DNA from: Sphingobacterium puteale
GTDB taxonomy: Bacteria > Bacteroidota > Bacteroidia > Sphingobacteriales > Sphingobacteriaceae
NCBI RefSeq assembly: GCF_003627955.1
Contig: NZ_RBWS01000011.1
Coordinates: 186,001-250,000, forward strand
DNA length: 64,000 bases
Reading direction: 5' to 3'
The translations under genes were made by a program, and so were the position numbers. The notes under the pieces are model-generated. The model was not told where the DNA came from and searched no databases. It saw only the letters and a program-made list of their open reading frames with translations. Shown here one piece after another: positions 35,302 to 43,265 of this stretch. Numbering within the stretch: the stretch's first letter is position 1; every line of letters begins with the position of its first letter.

Positions 35302-35439
35302 GATTACGGGGCAAGATTTTATGATGCGAAGATAGGCCGATGAAATGTGGTGGATCCGCTGGCAGAGCAGTATAGAAGGTGGTCTCCTTATACCTACGGA
35401 GTAAATAATCCAATAAGGTTTATTGACCCTGATGGAATG
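35302..35439 (+). repeat. Rhs core copy (cassette 6) with Trp-to-stop change
   Basis: Encodes DYGARFYDAKIGR-stop-NVVDPLAEQYRRWSPYTYGVNNPIRFIDPDGM. The conserved TGG at 35341-35343 reads TGA, and the usual Glu is Lys (AAG). Confidence 0.85.
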
Positions 35440-36117
35440 AGAGTGGATAACTATGAAATCTATGATGATGGTAGAGTCGAAGTAACTAGAACTAAAGATA
35501 AAACCAATACTTATACATATCATGATGCTGATGGAGCAACTAGAGATCTTGTTACATATAATAAACGTGATATAAAAGATTCGAAAGGAAACACCGTTGA
35601 GTTAGTTGATTTATCAACAGTGGATCCAAGTCTGTTACTTATTACTGATAATGCAAAAGCACAAGGTTTCACTTATTTGCAAGAAGATTTTGTTGCGGCA
35701 GTGTTGGGAGCGGCAGGTCATTTTACAGCTGATGATTTAAACGGTATGGCCAGAAATTACGGTGACTATGGCTTACAAACAACACAGTTAACTGACAAAA
35801 ATGGAAAACATAGTGGACATGGTGGAAAATTAGGTGAATATGCCGATATTAGATATGGAAGTTCTTATCCTTCAATGAGCCAAGCAATTGGGGTAGGGGA
35901 TAAAAATTATAGTGAATATTTTAGTAACCAGATTGTTAAATCGCTTAATAGTTTGGGATTCAACAATCCTTATTCAATTCTTACTGAGAATTCAAGTGGC
36001 AATGGGCCGGCTTTACCAAGAACAAATTTTGTAGCACCTAAAAATGGACAAAATTTCCACCATAAACATCATATGCACATTCAGAAATTAAATAAAAGTA
36101 AGTTTAGTTTTAAGTGA
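35347..36117 (+). CDS. Orphan Rhs cassette 6: core remnant plus LAS-type peptidase toxin
   Basis: 256 residues from a GTG just after the in-frame TGA. A core end (VVDPLAEQYRRWSPYTYGVNNPIRFIDPDGM) is followed by a linker and a C-terminal domain with SGHGGKLGEYADIRYGSSYP and, near the end, HHKHHMHIQ. The H...D...HxH layout is that of LAS zinc peptidases (M15/MepA-like) that cut peptidoglycan cross-links, although the His-Asp spacing is 2 residues longer than usual. A peptidoglycan target fits the secreted immunity candidate 6 bp downstream. If the upstream TGA is real, this is expressed only from the internal GTG. Confidence 0.55.
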   Translation: MVDPLAEQYRRWSPYTYGVNNPIRFIDPDGMRVDNYEIYDDGRVEVTRTKDKTNTYTYHDADGATRDLVTYNKRDIKDSKGNTVELVDLSTVDPSLLLITDNAKAQGFTYLQEDFVAAVLGAAGHFTADDLNGMARNYGDYGLQTTQLTDKNGKHSGHGGKLGEYADIRYGSSYPSMSQAIGVGDKNYSEYFSNQIVKSLNSLGFNNPYSILTENSSGNGPALPRTNFVAPKNGQNFHHKHHMHIQKLNKSKFSFK

Positions 36118-36123
36118 TAAATA

Positions 36124-36783
36124 ATGAAGAAGATAATATTTATATTTTTATGTCTTTTTGTGTCAAATCAGTTCCTATGCAAAGGGCAGGCTGACAAAAA
36201 GATAAATGGCATTACACGTCCTCAAATCATATCGAAAAAAATAAGTAAGGATGAGTATACCAATTTAATTGCACATAAAATTGACCGCAAATTAGACTCA
36301 TTGTCAACTATAAAAAAGATAAGAAGTAGATTTGAATTTATCTTGGAAAATAATAAGTCTATTGTTTTGCAAGATAAAGGTAAGGAGGATGTTTTAACTT
36401 ATCGAAAATATAGATATTTGAGCAGTTTGAATAAAACTATATCCTTATTTTCTAAAGATGGTTATGAAAACAATGAATTATTTCTGCTAAATCTACAAAA
36501 TGGTAATCGTTATAAATTGTTATCAACTCCTTATATAAACAAGAATGGTAAAATGTTTTTTACCTTTAGTAATAATATTGAGATAGATTATCTAAGCAAT
36601 AAAATTGAATTGTATTTGATTTGTAGCGATAATTCAATTATCAACTTGAAAAGTTTTGATTATGAAGAATCTGCCCCAGTTGAGGTATTTTGGGTAGCAG
36701 AGAATGAACTTGCGATCAAGATCCTTAATTATATAGACGGAAATGAGATATTACAGTGTGAGAAGTGGGAAATAAATTTTTAA
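36124..36783 (+). CDS. Immunity candidate (secreted) for cassette 6
   Basis: 219 residues: signal peptide MKKIIFIFLCLFVSNQFLCKGQ. The mature part is rich in Lys and Asn, with beta-propeller-like spacing (FILENNKSIVLQ..., SLFSKDGYENNELFLLNLQNGNRYKLLS). It is 6 bp after the LAS-type toxin. No family recognised; the immunity role is inferred from position and secretion. Confidence 0.55.
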   Translation: MKKIIFIFLCLFVSNQFLCKGQADKKINGITRPQIISKKISKDEYTNLIAHKIDRKLDSLSTIKKIRSRFEFILENNKSIVLQDKGKEDVLTYRKYRYLSSLNKTISLFSKDGYENNELFLLNLQNGNRYKLLSTPYINKNGKMFFTFSNNIEIDYLSNKIELYLICSDNSIINLKSFDYEESAPVEVFWVAENELAIKILNYIDGNEILQCEKWEINF

Positions 36784-36793
36784 TATTCAACTG

Positions 36794-37466
36794 GATTACG
36801 GGGCAAGGTTCTACGATGCTGAGATAGGAAGGTGGAATGTGGTGGATCCTTTTGCTGAGAGACATCCAGGGGCAAGTAGTTTTAATTATGCTAATAACAA
36901 TCCCATTCGTTATATAGATCCTGATGGTAGAGATCGGGTCGAATCGCAGAATGGAGATATGATGTTACGGCAGATAACTATCAAGATGAAGGAGTTCTTC
37001 AGAATGGTGAGACTTACAGAGGAACATTTTTATGAAAGGGTGAGTACTTGGAATAATAAAAAATATAAAGGAGCTGTCTTAGAGACCTATCACACTTTTA
37101 AGAAGATGACCTATTCTCCAATTAAAGACGCACAATTAGAAATAGCAGGGCAGATGCGAAATTCAATGATTGGTGATATTGATCTTACGCTATTTCTTAT
37201 TCTAGCTGACGGAACTGAAAGAGATTGGACCCATAAAGCAGTCGCAGGGGGGGAATGGTGCACCAGAAAATGGAGAATATACCACCGATACCTATCGAGA
37301 TAGAAGGAGAAATCATGGGGATTATAGTGAGGGGATGAATAAAGACGGGGTTGGTTTTAGTTTTAATTTGAATCCTCAATTTGATACTGGACGCACTGAA
37401 TTACGAATACACCCTGACGGCAATAGTGAAGGAACTAAAGGATGTATTGGAATGTCTGGTGAGTGA
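36794..37466 (+). pseudogene. Orphan Rhs cassette 7: core plus L,D-transpeptidase-like toxin, frame-shifted
   Basis: Core DYGARFYDAEIGRWNVVDPFAERHPG...NNPIRYIDPDGR, open from about 36776; the intact frame ends at 37303. At 37247-37253 a run of seven G moves the frame; with six G it continues GNGAPENGEYTTDTYRDRR, NKDGVGFSFNLNPQF and RIHPDGNSEGTKGCIGMSGE to a stop at 37464-37466. His...(S/T)xGC is the YkuD/DUF2778 (Tlde1-like) catalytic signature of periplasmic peptidoglycan transpeptidase toxins. Two compensating slips may also exist at GATATGATG (about 36957) and a T5 run (about 37028). Further frame changes follow to about 37598. Inactive as read. Confidence 0.55.
37247..37253 (+). repeat. 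G7 homopolymer in the cassette 7 toxin
   Basis: Seven G residues, where six would restore the L,D-transpeptidase-like domain. A typical slippage substrate. Confidence 0.7.
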
Positions 37467-37590
37467 ATGATTTTGACGAATTTCCGAGACAATATCAAAA
37501 ATATAATACGATCAAAAAGATCAATATCAACACAAGTTATGATCAATAATAATCCGAATAATGATGGTAGAAATGGGAAAAAAATACCGA

Positions 37591-38205
37591 ATGTTAGTGA
37601 ATAGGATATTACTTTTCAATTTATTTTTATTATTGAGTTGTAATGAGAAAAGTAATTCAAAAATAGAGAAAGAAACTACCTTAATTCGCGATACAATTGA
37701 GAGCAAAATTAACATACAACCCGACTTAGCTGTCAACGGTTTAAAATTGTTAGATGAGAGTTCGGTGCGAAATATTACATCGAAGAAATTACAGGCAAAA
37801 GATTTTATTAGAGCACATCCAGCAGTAGTGTTTTTAAGCAATGACAATATTCAATACCTTATTGCAAGTCAATATGAAGGCGATATTGCTAATTATTTTA
37901 GCTTGTTTGAGATGGGATATTTACGAGATCAACCGGGGCTTGATTCTGTTGGAGTTAAGATCCAATATAATGATTTTATATCTGATTCGGGATTGAAACT
38001 GGGCATGAATTTAAATCAACTTATAGAATTGAAAGGTAAGAGATATAAAGAATATTCTGAACATGGAGTAAAAGTCCTCTCATATACAATTGATAATCCA
38101 GACAGCCCTTTTATAAGAGAAACTGGACTTCCGCTTTATTTTATAAATGTATCATTAAAAAATAATAAGGTATTTAAAATTATATTTGGTTTTGAATATC
38201 CGTAA
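37591..38205 (+). CDS. Immunity-candidate lipoprotein for cassette 7
   Basis: 204 residues from the ATG at 37591 (MLVNRILLFNLFLLLSCNEK), which gives a signal peptide and lipobox LLLSC (Cys 17); an ATG 30 bp upstream is also open but less suitable. The mature part has LLDESSVRNITSKKLQAKDFIRAHPAVVF and a C-terminal beta-rich segment. It overlaps the degenerate end of cassette 7. A periplasmic lipoprotein is what would be expected against an L,D-transpeptidase-type toxin. Confidence 0.6.
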   Translation: MLVNRILLFNLFLLLSCNEKSNSKIEKETTLIRDTIESKINIQPDLAVNGLKLLDESSVRNITSKKLQAKDFIRAHPAVVFLSNDNIQYLIASQYEGDIANYFSLFEMGYLRDQPGLDSVGVKIQYNDFISDSGLKLGMNLNQLIELKGKRYKEYSEHGVKVLSYTIDNPDSPFIRETGLPLYFINVSLKNNKVFKIIFGFEYP

Positions 38206-38229
38206 TTATTAAAATCAAGCAATATATAT

Positions 38230-38397
38230 GATTACGGGGCAAGGTTCTATGACGCGGAGATTGGAAGGTGGAATGTGGTGGATCCGCTGGCGGCAGAATA
38301 TTGCTCAACGTCGCCGTATACCTATGTCGAAAATAATCCGATTGGATATATTGATCCGACTGGAATGTATAAAGTGGATGCTAACCTACAGATATAG
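38230..38397 (+). repeat. Rhs core stub (cassette 8)
   Basis: Encodes DYGARFYDAEIGRWNVVDPLAAEYCSTSPYTYVENNPIGYIDPTGMYKVD..., then a stop at 38395-38397. It is the last core copy of the array. No toxin follows. Confidence 0.85.
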
Positions 38398-38399
38398 AT

Positions 38400-38663
38400 T
38401 ATAATAAATATGATCATATAGTAGAAGGTGGAATAAACATAGCATCAGGAAAATTACAGATAATAGATTGTCCAACGGGGCACATAGAATTATCTTTAAA
38501 TATTAGTCCTGGAAAATACAAAGTCCGTGTATACTCTTCAAATTTAGTTAGTGTTAATGAAAATGATTTGCCTAATGATACTGACAATGATTACTACCGT
38601 ATAGAACTATGGAAAAGTAATGATATGGAACGTAAAGTTTTAAAACAATACGAATATAAATAA
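38400..38663 (+). pseudogene. Immunity-like remnant at the end of the array
   Basis: An 87-codon stretch without a start, in a frame shifted against the core stub: YNKYDHIVEGGINIAS, GKLQIIDCPTGHIELSL, NISPGKYKVRVYSSNL, DYYRIELWKS, KVLKQYEYK. The pattern (x-P-G-x-Y-x-V-R-V-Y...DYYRIELW) is one seen in Bacteroidota immunity/ComJ-like hypothetical proteins (recalled, not checked). It probably lost its N-terminus together with the cassette 8 toxin. Confidence 0.45.
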
Positions 38664-38664
38664 C

Positions 38665-38692
38665 AAAAAGCCACCGAGTAGGTGGCTTTTTA
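38665..38692 (+). terminator. Terminator closing the Rhs cassette array
   Basis: AAAAGCCACC...GGTGGCTTTT (38666-38675 and 38681-38690). The same hairpin sequence recurs at 39183-39199. Confidence 0.8.
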
Positions 38693-38854
38693 ATGCCCCC
38701 TTCTATGCGCTCTTATTCCGCGCTATCAGCCATAACTTGAGCCCGCCCTTTACAATCATTCAGTACAATTTTTCCTGCGTTAACGATAGAAGCGGCATCC
38801 TTTTGCCCCGCAAAGATATAGCGGAAAGCGCAGCCGATGAGTGTGCGAAATCGG
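38689..38854 (-). pseudogene. Decayed copy of the small lipoprotein gene at 39188
   Basis: Minus-strand reading gives IVLNDCKGRAQVMADSAE-stop-ERIEGGIK, which aligns with FILDDCKAQAHIMADIMEQERIEAAMKK of the 39188-39394 gene. It includes an in-frame stop and has lost the signal peptide. The shared hairpin next to both copies shows a duplicated segment. Confidence 0.5.
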
Positions 38855-38928
38855 AACGCCCATTAAAAAGAAAGGCAAAGATTTAAGATGGTTCAGACCC
38901 ACAAAAACTGAAATTGATTGTAGATGGA

Positions 38929-39150
38929 ATGGCAAATCCGTACATAGATATCAATGCAATTAATAATTCAATAATTTCTCTGGCATTTTCACAGTTGTTT
39001 CGGGAGGGGAGGATTGAACCTGAAGTTAAAAAATGGGCGGAGGCTGCAATTAGTAGGGAAGCTGTTTTTCTTGATTTTTGGGAGGAAGATCAGGCTTTAA
39101 GAAAGGAGAGAGTGAATCAGCTCTTGAATGATTTACGAAAAGCAAAATGA
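38929..39150 (+). CDS. Small protein of unknown function
   Basis: 73 residues from the ATG at 38929 (MANPYIDINAINNSIISLAFSQLFREGRIEPEVKKW...); a TTG five codons upstream is also open. No signal peptide; predicted alpha-helical with a charged C-terminal helix (EEDQALRKERVNQLLNDLRKAK). It lies between the two copies of the duplicated hairpin. It may be a small regulator or partner, but nothing is recognised. Confidence 0.4.
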   Translation: MANPYIDINAINNSIISLAFSQLFREGRIEPEVKKWAEAAISREAVFLDFWEEDQALRKERVNQLLNDLRKAK

Positions 39151-39182
39151 AGTATGTTTTTAAAACTTCTAATATTCAAGGA

Positions 39183-39199
39183 GCCACCTAATCGGTGGC
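39183..39199 (-). terminator. Hairpin containing the stop codon of the small lipoprotein gene
   Basis: GCCACC (39183-39188) pairs with GGTGGC (39194-39199). The TAG stop lies in the loop, and the flanks are A/T runs. It is near-identical to 38665-38692. Confidence 0.65.
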
Positions 39200-39394
39200 T
39201 TTTTTCATGGCCGCTTCGATGCGCTCCTGCTCCATGATATCAGCCATAATATGAGCCTGCGCTTTACAGTCATCCAATATAAACCGCAAGCTGTCGATGA
39301 AGTTGTTTTTGGCTTTTAGATCTTTCACTAATTTTTTATCCTTACAGGACAACATTACAGATAGCAGCATTTCTAAAAGAATAATTGTTTTCAC
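39188..39394 (-). CDS. Small putative lipoprotein
   Basis: 68 residues: MKTIILLEMLLSVMLSCKDKK gives a short signal and lipobox-like MLSC (Cys about 17), followed by a charged helical domain (LVKDLKAKNNFIDSLRFILDDCKAQAHIMADIMEQERIE). A partial, stop-containing copy lies 500 bp away. Function unknown; it may be related to the immunity lipoproteins of the neighbouring array. Confidence 0.5.
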   Translation of the reverse strand: MKTIILLEMLLSVMLSCKDKKLVKDLKAKNNFIDSLRFILDDCKAQAHIMADIMEQERIEAAMKKATD

Positions 39395-39580
39395 TGTGAT
39401 TTTATTTGCTAATAAAATTGGTGAAAATTTCTTATGGCATGCGCAATTAGATTTAACTGGAACAATACTCTCAATCCTTGGTTTAGGACGCTTCTGAGTT
39501 GTGATAAAAAAGAAATTTAATTTGGATAATATGAAATAGAAAGTTATCTTTAAATAGTTTTTAAGTCAGTTAAGATAACC

Positions 39581-40852
39581 ATGAAAAGATTTGTTAAAAC
39601 TATTTTTTTTGTATTTCTACTTCTCATGTTGGGGTGCCAGAAAGAAAATAATAACACAGAACTAATAGATATAACGTCAAAAGCGAAAAGTATTTACGAT
39701 AACAGTTTAAAAGAAAAAGGGACAAATAAATTATTCGATAAATATGGTATTAAGATCGCTTGGGATGACTATAAAATTGCTGCAGACGGCTCTCTAATTA
39801 TATCAACAAGAATTTCCAAGCAGCCGAACAACAATGGCAATATTTTAGGTAGATTTGAATTACATTTCGAAAAACATGGCGAATCATATAGTAACGGGTC
39901 TATTAAATATTTTTTACCATGGAAACAGGCAAAAAGAGCGGATTATATCGCCTATGATTTTACAGGTAAGATTATTAGACCAAAGGCTTCCCTTAAACTA
40001 AAAGGAGATTTTGATCCTTCCAATACATATCAACAGTATTTTTATCCTACAGATGTCGTCAAGAGAAGCTGTCCCGCTAATTTATATTTTAACATAGAAA
40101 CTAATTCATGTGAATTTATATGGAACATGCCAATCGGTGGGAATATTACGCCCATGTACTGGGAAGTAAATTATGAAAATTTAGTATCTCGCTATTATTT
40201 GGCACCTCTAGATGATAACGGAACACCTTATTATCCTGAATTAACTGATCCAAGTTATCTTGATATGGTAGATGTGGTTGCGTATCCAGAATACAGATGG
40301 TATGGAGGAGAAGTATTTTATGCGGCTCCGATCCTAAATCCTTATTATATACCTAATAGTAATGATAATGGTTCTGGGTCAAGTGGGGGTGGGGGAGGAT
40401 CAGGTTCTGGACCAGGTACAGGCTCTGGATCAGGTACAGGTTATACAACAGATATATCTAAACTGAATTTTGACCTAGAGGGAATTTTAAATTATTATGA
40501 GGATGAATACTATAACGATAACGGAATCAGCAGACCGCGAACGTTCGATTTTTGGCTTGAAGTAGAGAAAACAAGGAGTCAGGCCACAGGACTTGTAATA
40601 GGTATCGTAAGTGTTACTCCCATTCCAAAAAAGCCCATTGATGAATATATAAATGCTCACGGCGAACGGGTTGTAAGAGAATTAACAGTTCTACCTTCTA
40701 CGGTAAGGTACACTCCTACACCTTTAGGGAACAGTTACCTAATAATGGCCAGTTTTATGGTTAATGCCGTATATAAATACTACGATGGAGCTCTATGTAC
40801 TAAAATAGTTACCAGACAGTATGAACGTACTGGTGGCTGTATCGTTTGGTAA
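39581..40852 (+). CDS. Lipoprotein with Gly/Ser-rich linker, function unknown
   Basis: 423 residues. Signal and lipobox FFVFLLLMLGCQKE (Cys about 19). The N-terminal domain at about 25-260 contains KRSCPANLYFNIETNSCEF (a Cys pair) and a Tyr/Trp-rich section (EYRWYGGEVFYAAP). Then comes a Gly/Ser linker of about 25 residues (GSGSSGGGGGSGSGPGTG...) and a C-terminal domain ending RQYERTGGCIVW. Layout and linker suggest two surface-exposed domains. No family recognised. Confidence 0.65.
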   Translation: MKRFVKTIFFVFLLLMLGCQKENNNTELIDITSKAKSIYDNSLKEKGTNKLFDKYGIKIAWDDYKIAADGSLIISTRISKQPNNNGNILGRFELHFEKHGESYSNGSIKYFLPWKQAKRADYIAYDFTGKIIRPKASLKLKGDFDPSNTYQQYFYPTDVVKRSCPANLYFNIETNSCEFIWNMPIGGNITPMYWEVNYENLVSRYYLAPLDDNGTPYYPELTDPSYLDMVDVVAYPEYRWYGGEVFYAAPILNPYYIPNSNDNGSGSSGGGGGSGSGPGTGSGSGTGYTTDISKLNFDLEGILNYYEDEYYNDNGISRPRTFDFWLEVEKTRSQATGLVIGIVSVTPIPKKPIDEYINAHGERVVRELTVLPSTVRYTPTPLGNSYLIMASFMVNAVYKYYDGALCTKIVTRQYERTGGCIVW

Positions 40853-40897
40853 TTTAGGTAGAGCTTACTATTTTTAAATAAAGCTTATAAAAAAGAG

Positions 40898-41551
40898 ATG
40901 CAAAACAAAGAGATCGAATTAACTGAAGATTCCATTGGCTTAAAGCGTTATGGGATCTTACAACTAATCAATAACTCATATGTTAATTTCCAATGGGAAA
41001 TAGGGAAATATTTTATTGATCTACATAAACAAGGGGACGAAGAATTTATTGCGTCGGAATCGTTGCGACTACAGAGGAATTGGGGAAATTTATTCAGTGT
41101 GGATAATATTCGTATGTCAATTGCCTTTGCTACTCTATTCAAAGACCCGATTCGGGTGGGGGTACTTGGGGCAACAGTCAGCTGGAATTATCTAAAGGTT
41201 TTGCTTCCGTTGAACGATGTTGAACATATAATGAGTTTAGTGAAATTGTGTACAGATGAAAATCTCAGTATCGACGCTTTAAAAGAAATGATAAATCAGC
41301 TTCTAGCCAAAGGCGAGATCGGAAAACTTTCTCAGGAAAAAGTAAATAAAACCAAACCTGATAAACTGTTCCAGATTAAAACAAATGAGCAGGGAAGAAA
41401 TGGTAGTATCTCATTTCGTTCTACAGACATTTTGATTATGGATGGTCAGAGTGCTCTATCTTCCGACGGTATTATAAACAACTTATTTCCGGATAGTGAT
41501 CTAGAAGAATTTCTTAAAATTAATTTGCTACAAAATTCTGTATTCAAATAA
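40898..41551 (+). CDS. DUF1016 N-terminal domain-like protein (YhcG-related, truncated)
   Basis: 217 residues. NSYVNFQWEIGKYFIDLHKQGDEEF...SLRLQRNWGNLFSVDNIRMSIAFATLF...VGVLGATVSWNYLKVLLPL matches the helical DUF1016 N-terminal domain of the YhcG/PDDEXK nuclease group (Trp-Gln-x-Gly, R-x-S, LSW-like). The C-terminal half (SISFRSTDILIMDGQS...) lacks the PD-(D/E)xK nuclease motif, so this is either a short variant or the remnant of a longer gene. It follows the lipoprotein gene by 45 bp. Confidence 0.5.
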   Translation: MQNKEIELTEDSIGLKRYGILQLINNSYVNFQWEIGKYFIDLHKQGDEEFIASESLRLQRNWGNLFSVDNIRMSIAFATLFKDPIRVGVLGATVSWNYLKVLLPLNDVEHIMSLVKLCTDENLSIDALKEMINQLLAKGEIGKLSQEKVNKTKPDKLFQIKTNEQGRNGSISFRSTDILIMDGQSALSSDGIINNLFPDSDLEEFLKINLLQNSVFK

Positions 41552-42070
41552 ATATAAATAGTTTCGATGTAGCCTGACAGTTAAAGATAGATTACCCTAA
41601 CACTTCTTGGGATTGCGGGTAGCAAGAGAAGGTTAGAATTGTTTCATGTTATCGTATCATTACTACATTTCTCACATCATAAGACTTTAATGTAGCCGGG
41701 GCAATCGAGTAATCAGTTTAAGAAATTTAATCTATAAAGTACTAATGGCACATAGACATAAATCCGTGTGCCATTTAATATTTTTATTGAAGATGCTCAG
41801 TGTCTAAATCCACAGTTAATCCGATCTGTGTCTATTTATCATACACATCATTGTGTATGTTGATGTTAAACTTGTTTAGGATTGATTTGCCTTATCCCGG
41901 ATGATATAATCCGGTGATCGGCATCTTTTTGTATTTGTTATTCCCTGTTTTGATATTCTTTCAAAATAGGATTTCCAAAAGCTCGGGATATTTTAAATGG
42001 TGCTCTTACGTTTTCTTCTTCTTTTGGATGGTAGCGTGGTTCTGTTTGGTATATTCATTACTTCATAAAT
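41552..42070. other. Intergenic stretch with two hairpins, no gene seen
   Basis: AATGGCACA (41744-41752) pairs with TGTGCCATT (41767-41775), followed by TAATATTTTT, a likely terminator. CATACACA/TGTGTATG at 41840-41859 is a second perfect 8-bp hairpin of unknown role. No coding sequence was found on either strand. Confidence 0.5.
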
Positions 42071-42115
42071 AAAACAACAACACCCAATCCGACAAAGACT
42101 GGGCGTTGTTGTTTT
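42071..42115 (-). terminator. Terminator overlapping the XRE-fragment stop
   Basis: A long stem (AAAACAACAAC.CCCA with TGGG.GTTGTTGTTTT, one mismatch), 42071-42115, next to the stop of the broken XRE regulator on the minus strand. Confidence 0.65.
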
Positions 42116-42338
42116 ATTTGAGTATTGCCTGCGTCTTGCTTTTGGCAAGGCATGCGTCAAGCAGTGCAAATACGTGCTCATTTTCACTTTCGGTGAACTT
42201 TTCAATATCCTGAAAGCTTTCCACTATCCTACGGTTAAAGGCGACCTCGCTGGTCTCCCCAGCGAGATAATCCAGTGTGACACTAAAAGCCTTAGCAATC
42301 TTCTTTGCAGCATCGAGTGAGGATATCCTTCCCAACAT
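42114..42338 (-). pseudogene. Truncated XRE-family regulator
   Basis: The 74-codon frame encodes the C-terminal part of a helix-turn-helix protein: SSLDAAKKIAKAFSVTLDYLAGETSEVAFNRRIVESFQDIEKF...LLDACLAKSKT. The recognition helices should lie before SLDAAKKIAKAF. A shifted frame just upstream (DIIGKYG..EG) looks like the preceding motif, implying a frameshift near 42330. The N-terminal half is missing. The hairpin after it suggests it was once a stand-alone transcript. Confidence 0.55.
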
Positions 42339-42449
42339 CCGTACTTGCCAATTATGTCACAGGATACGTCATTTTTTTAGGCAGTCATTTTTCTGCGTGA
42401 ATCATATAGGGATATTGTACTTTTCATTCTCCTCCTAGTGTTTCCGAAA

Positions 42450-43007
42450 TTATTGGACCATTTTATATTTTTTAGGTTTAACGCTATCATCTCGAATAAG
42501 CCATCCTTTGGTAACCGCATTATTTAATGTATTTATCGCACTTTCATAACTATAATCATATTCAGTTTTACAAAAATTTAAAACCGAATTTTCATCAACC
42601 CAATTTTTGAATAACTTAGTGTTCAATAACCTGTGTTCGATTAGATCAATTAAGTTTGGTTTTTCTTTTAATATAAGATAGACATCACTTTTGTTGGCTT
42701 TATGAAAGCTTTCTATTTTTTGAAGTAGTTCCTCCCAAGTAGGTAGCGATTCTAATGAGTGAAAATCTTTTGGCGTGTATCCATAAAATCCTATTAATTC
42801 GTTAATAACTTCGGTACCTACATTTGCGCCTTTTTCTGCATTTTTAAGGGTATTTGTAGTCATACTTAATACAGAGGCGATTTCGTCAGGTTGTCGTACA
42901 AGCAAATTTCTTAGAGCCTTCAACATTTTACCAGTTTTTATATTGTTTTTAATGGCAATGTTGTAAAAAGTGTCGGTCTTATAATTTGAAAAATTATTTT
43001 TCATCAA
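42450..43007 (-). CDS. Putative XRE-like regulator
   Basis: 185 residues. The segment LKALRNLLVRQPDEIASVLSMTTNTLKNAEKGANVGTEVINELIGFYGYTPKDF (about 29-83) resembles an XRE helix-turn-helix that reads LRxLLxxxPDEIAxxLxMTxNTLKxxExG. The rest is helical (LLQKIESFHKANKSDVYLILKEKPNLIDLIEHRLL) and ends in a winged-helix-like stretch (YDYSYESAINTLNNAVTKGWLIRDDSVKP). It might control the neighbouring accessory genes. Family unsure. Confidence 0.5.
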   Translation of the reverse strand: MMKNNFSNYKTDTFYNIAIKNNIKTGKMLKALRNLLVRQPDEIASVLSMTTNTLKNAEKGANVGTEVINELIGFYGYTPKDFHSLESLPTWEELLQKIESFHKANKSDVYLILKEKPNLIDLIEHRLLNTKLFKNWVDENSVLNFCKTEYDYSYESAINTLNNAVTKGWLIRDDSVKPKKYKMVQ

Positions 43008-43154
43008 TATTTTGATATATTATAATTTATTCTCATATTTGTGTAGTAATCATTGTTTAATGATGACTAAAAAAATGACAATATGAAATAGTTTTAATTA
43101 ATACATACTAAATGGTATAGGTATAAAATATTAAAAGTCTCGATGCTGAAAACA

Positions 43155-43265
43155 TCCCACACAAGACCGAGGCAGCAGATTTTATATCCATACTCCGAAT
43201 TAAAGACTTATATTTGCTCTTAATTTGGAGGAGGATACTGCTGTTGATATGTGTCTTGTGTGGGA
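43155..43265. repeat. Imperfect long inverted repeat (MITE-like or structured RNA)
   Basis: The outer 13-bp arms are perfect (TCCCACACAAGAC at 43155-43167 and its complement at 43253-43265). An inner pair CTCCGAATTAA/TTAATTTGGAG has one mismatch. CAGCAG and TATCC blocks are also complementary. No significant coding sequence; the rest of 43008-43400 holds nothing else I can support. A second short hairpin (CCAGCCGAG...CTCGACTGG) lies at 43403-43423. Confidence 0.5.
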
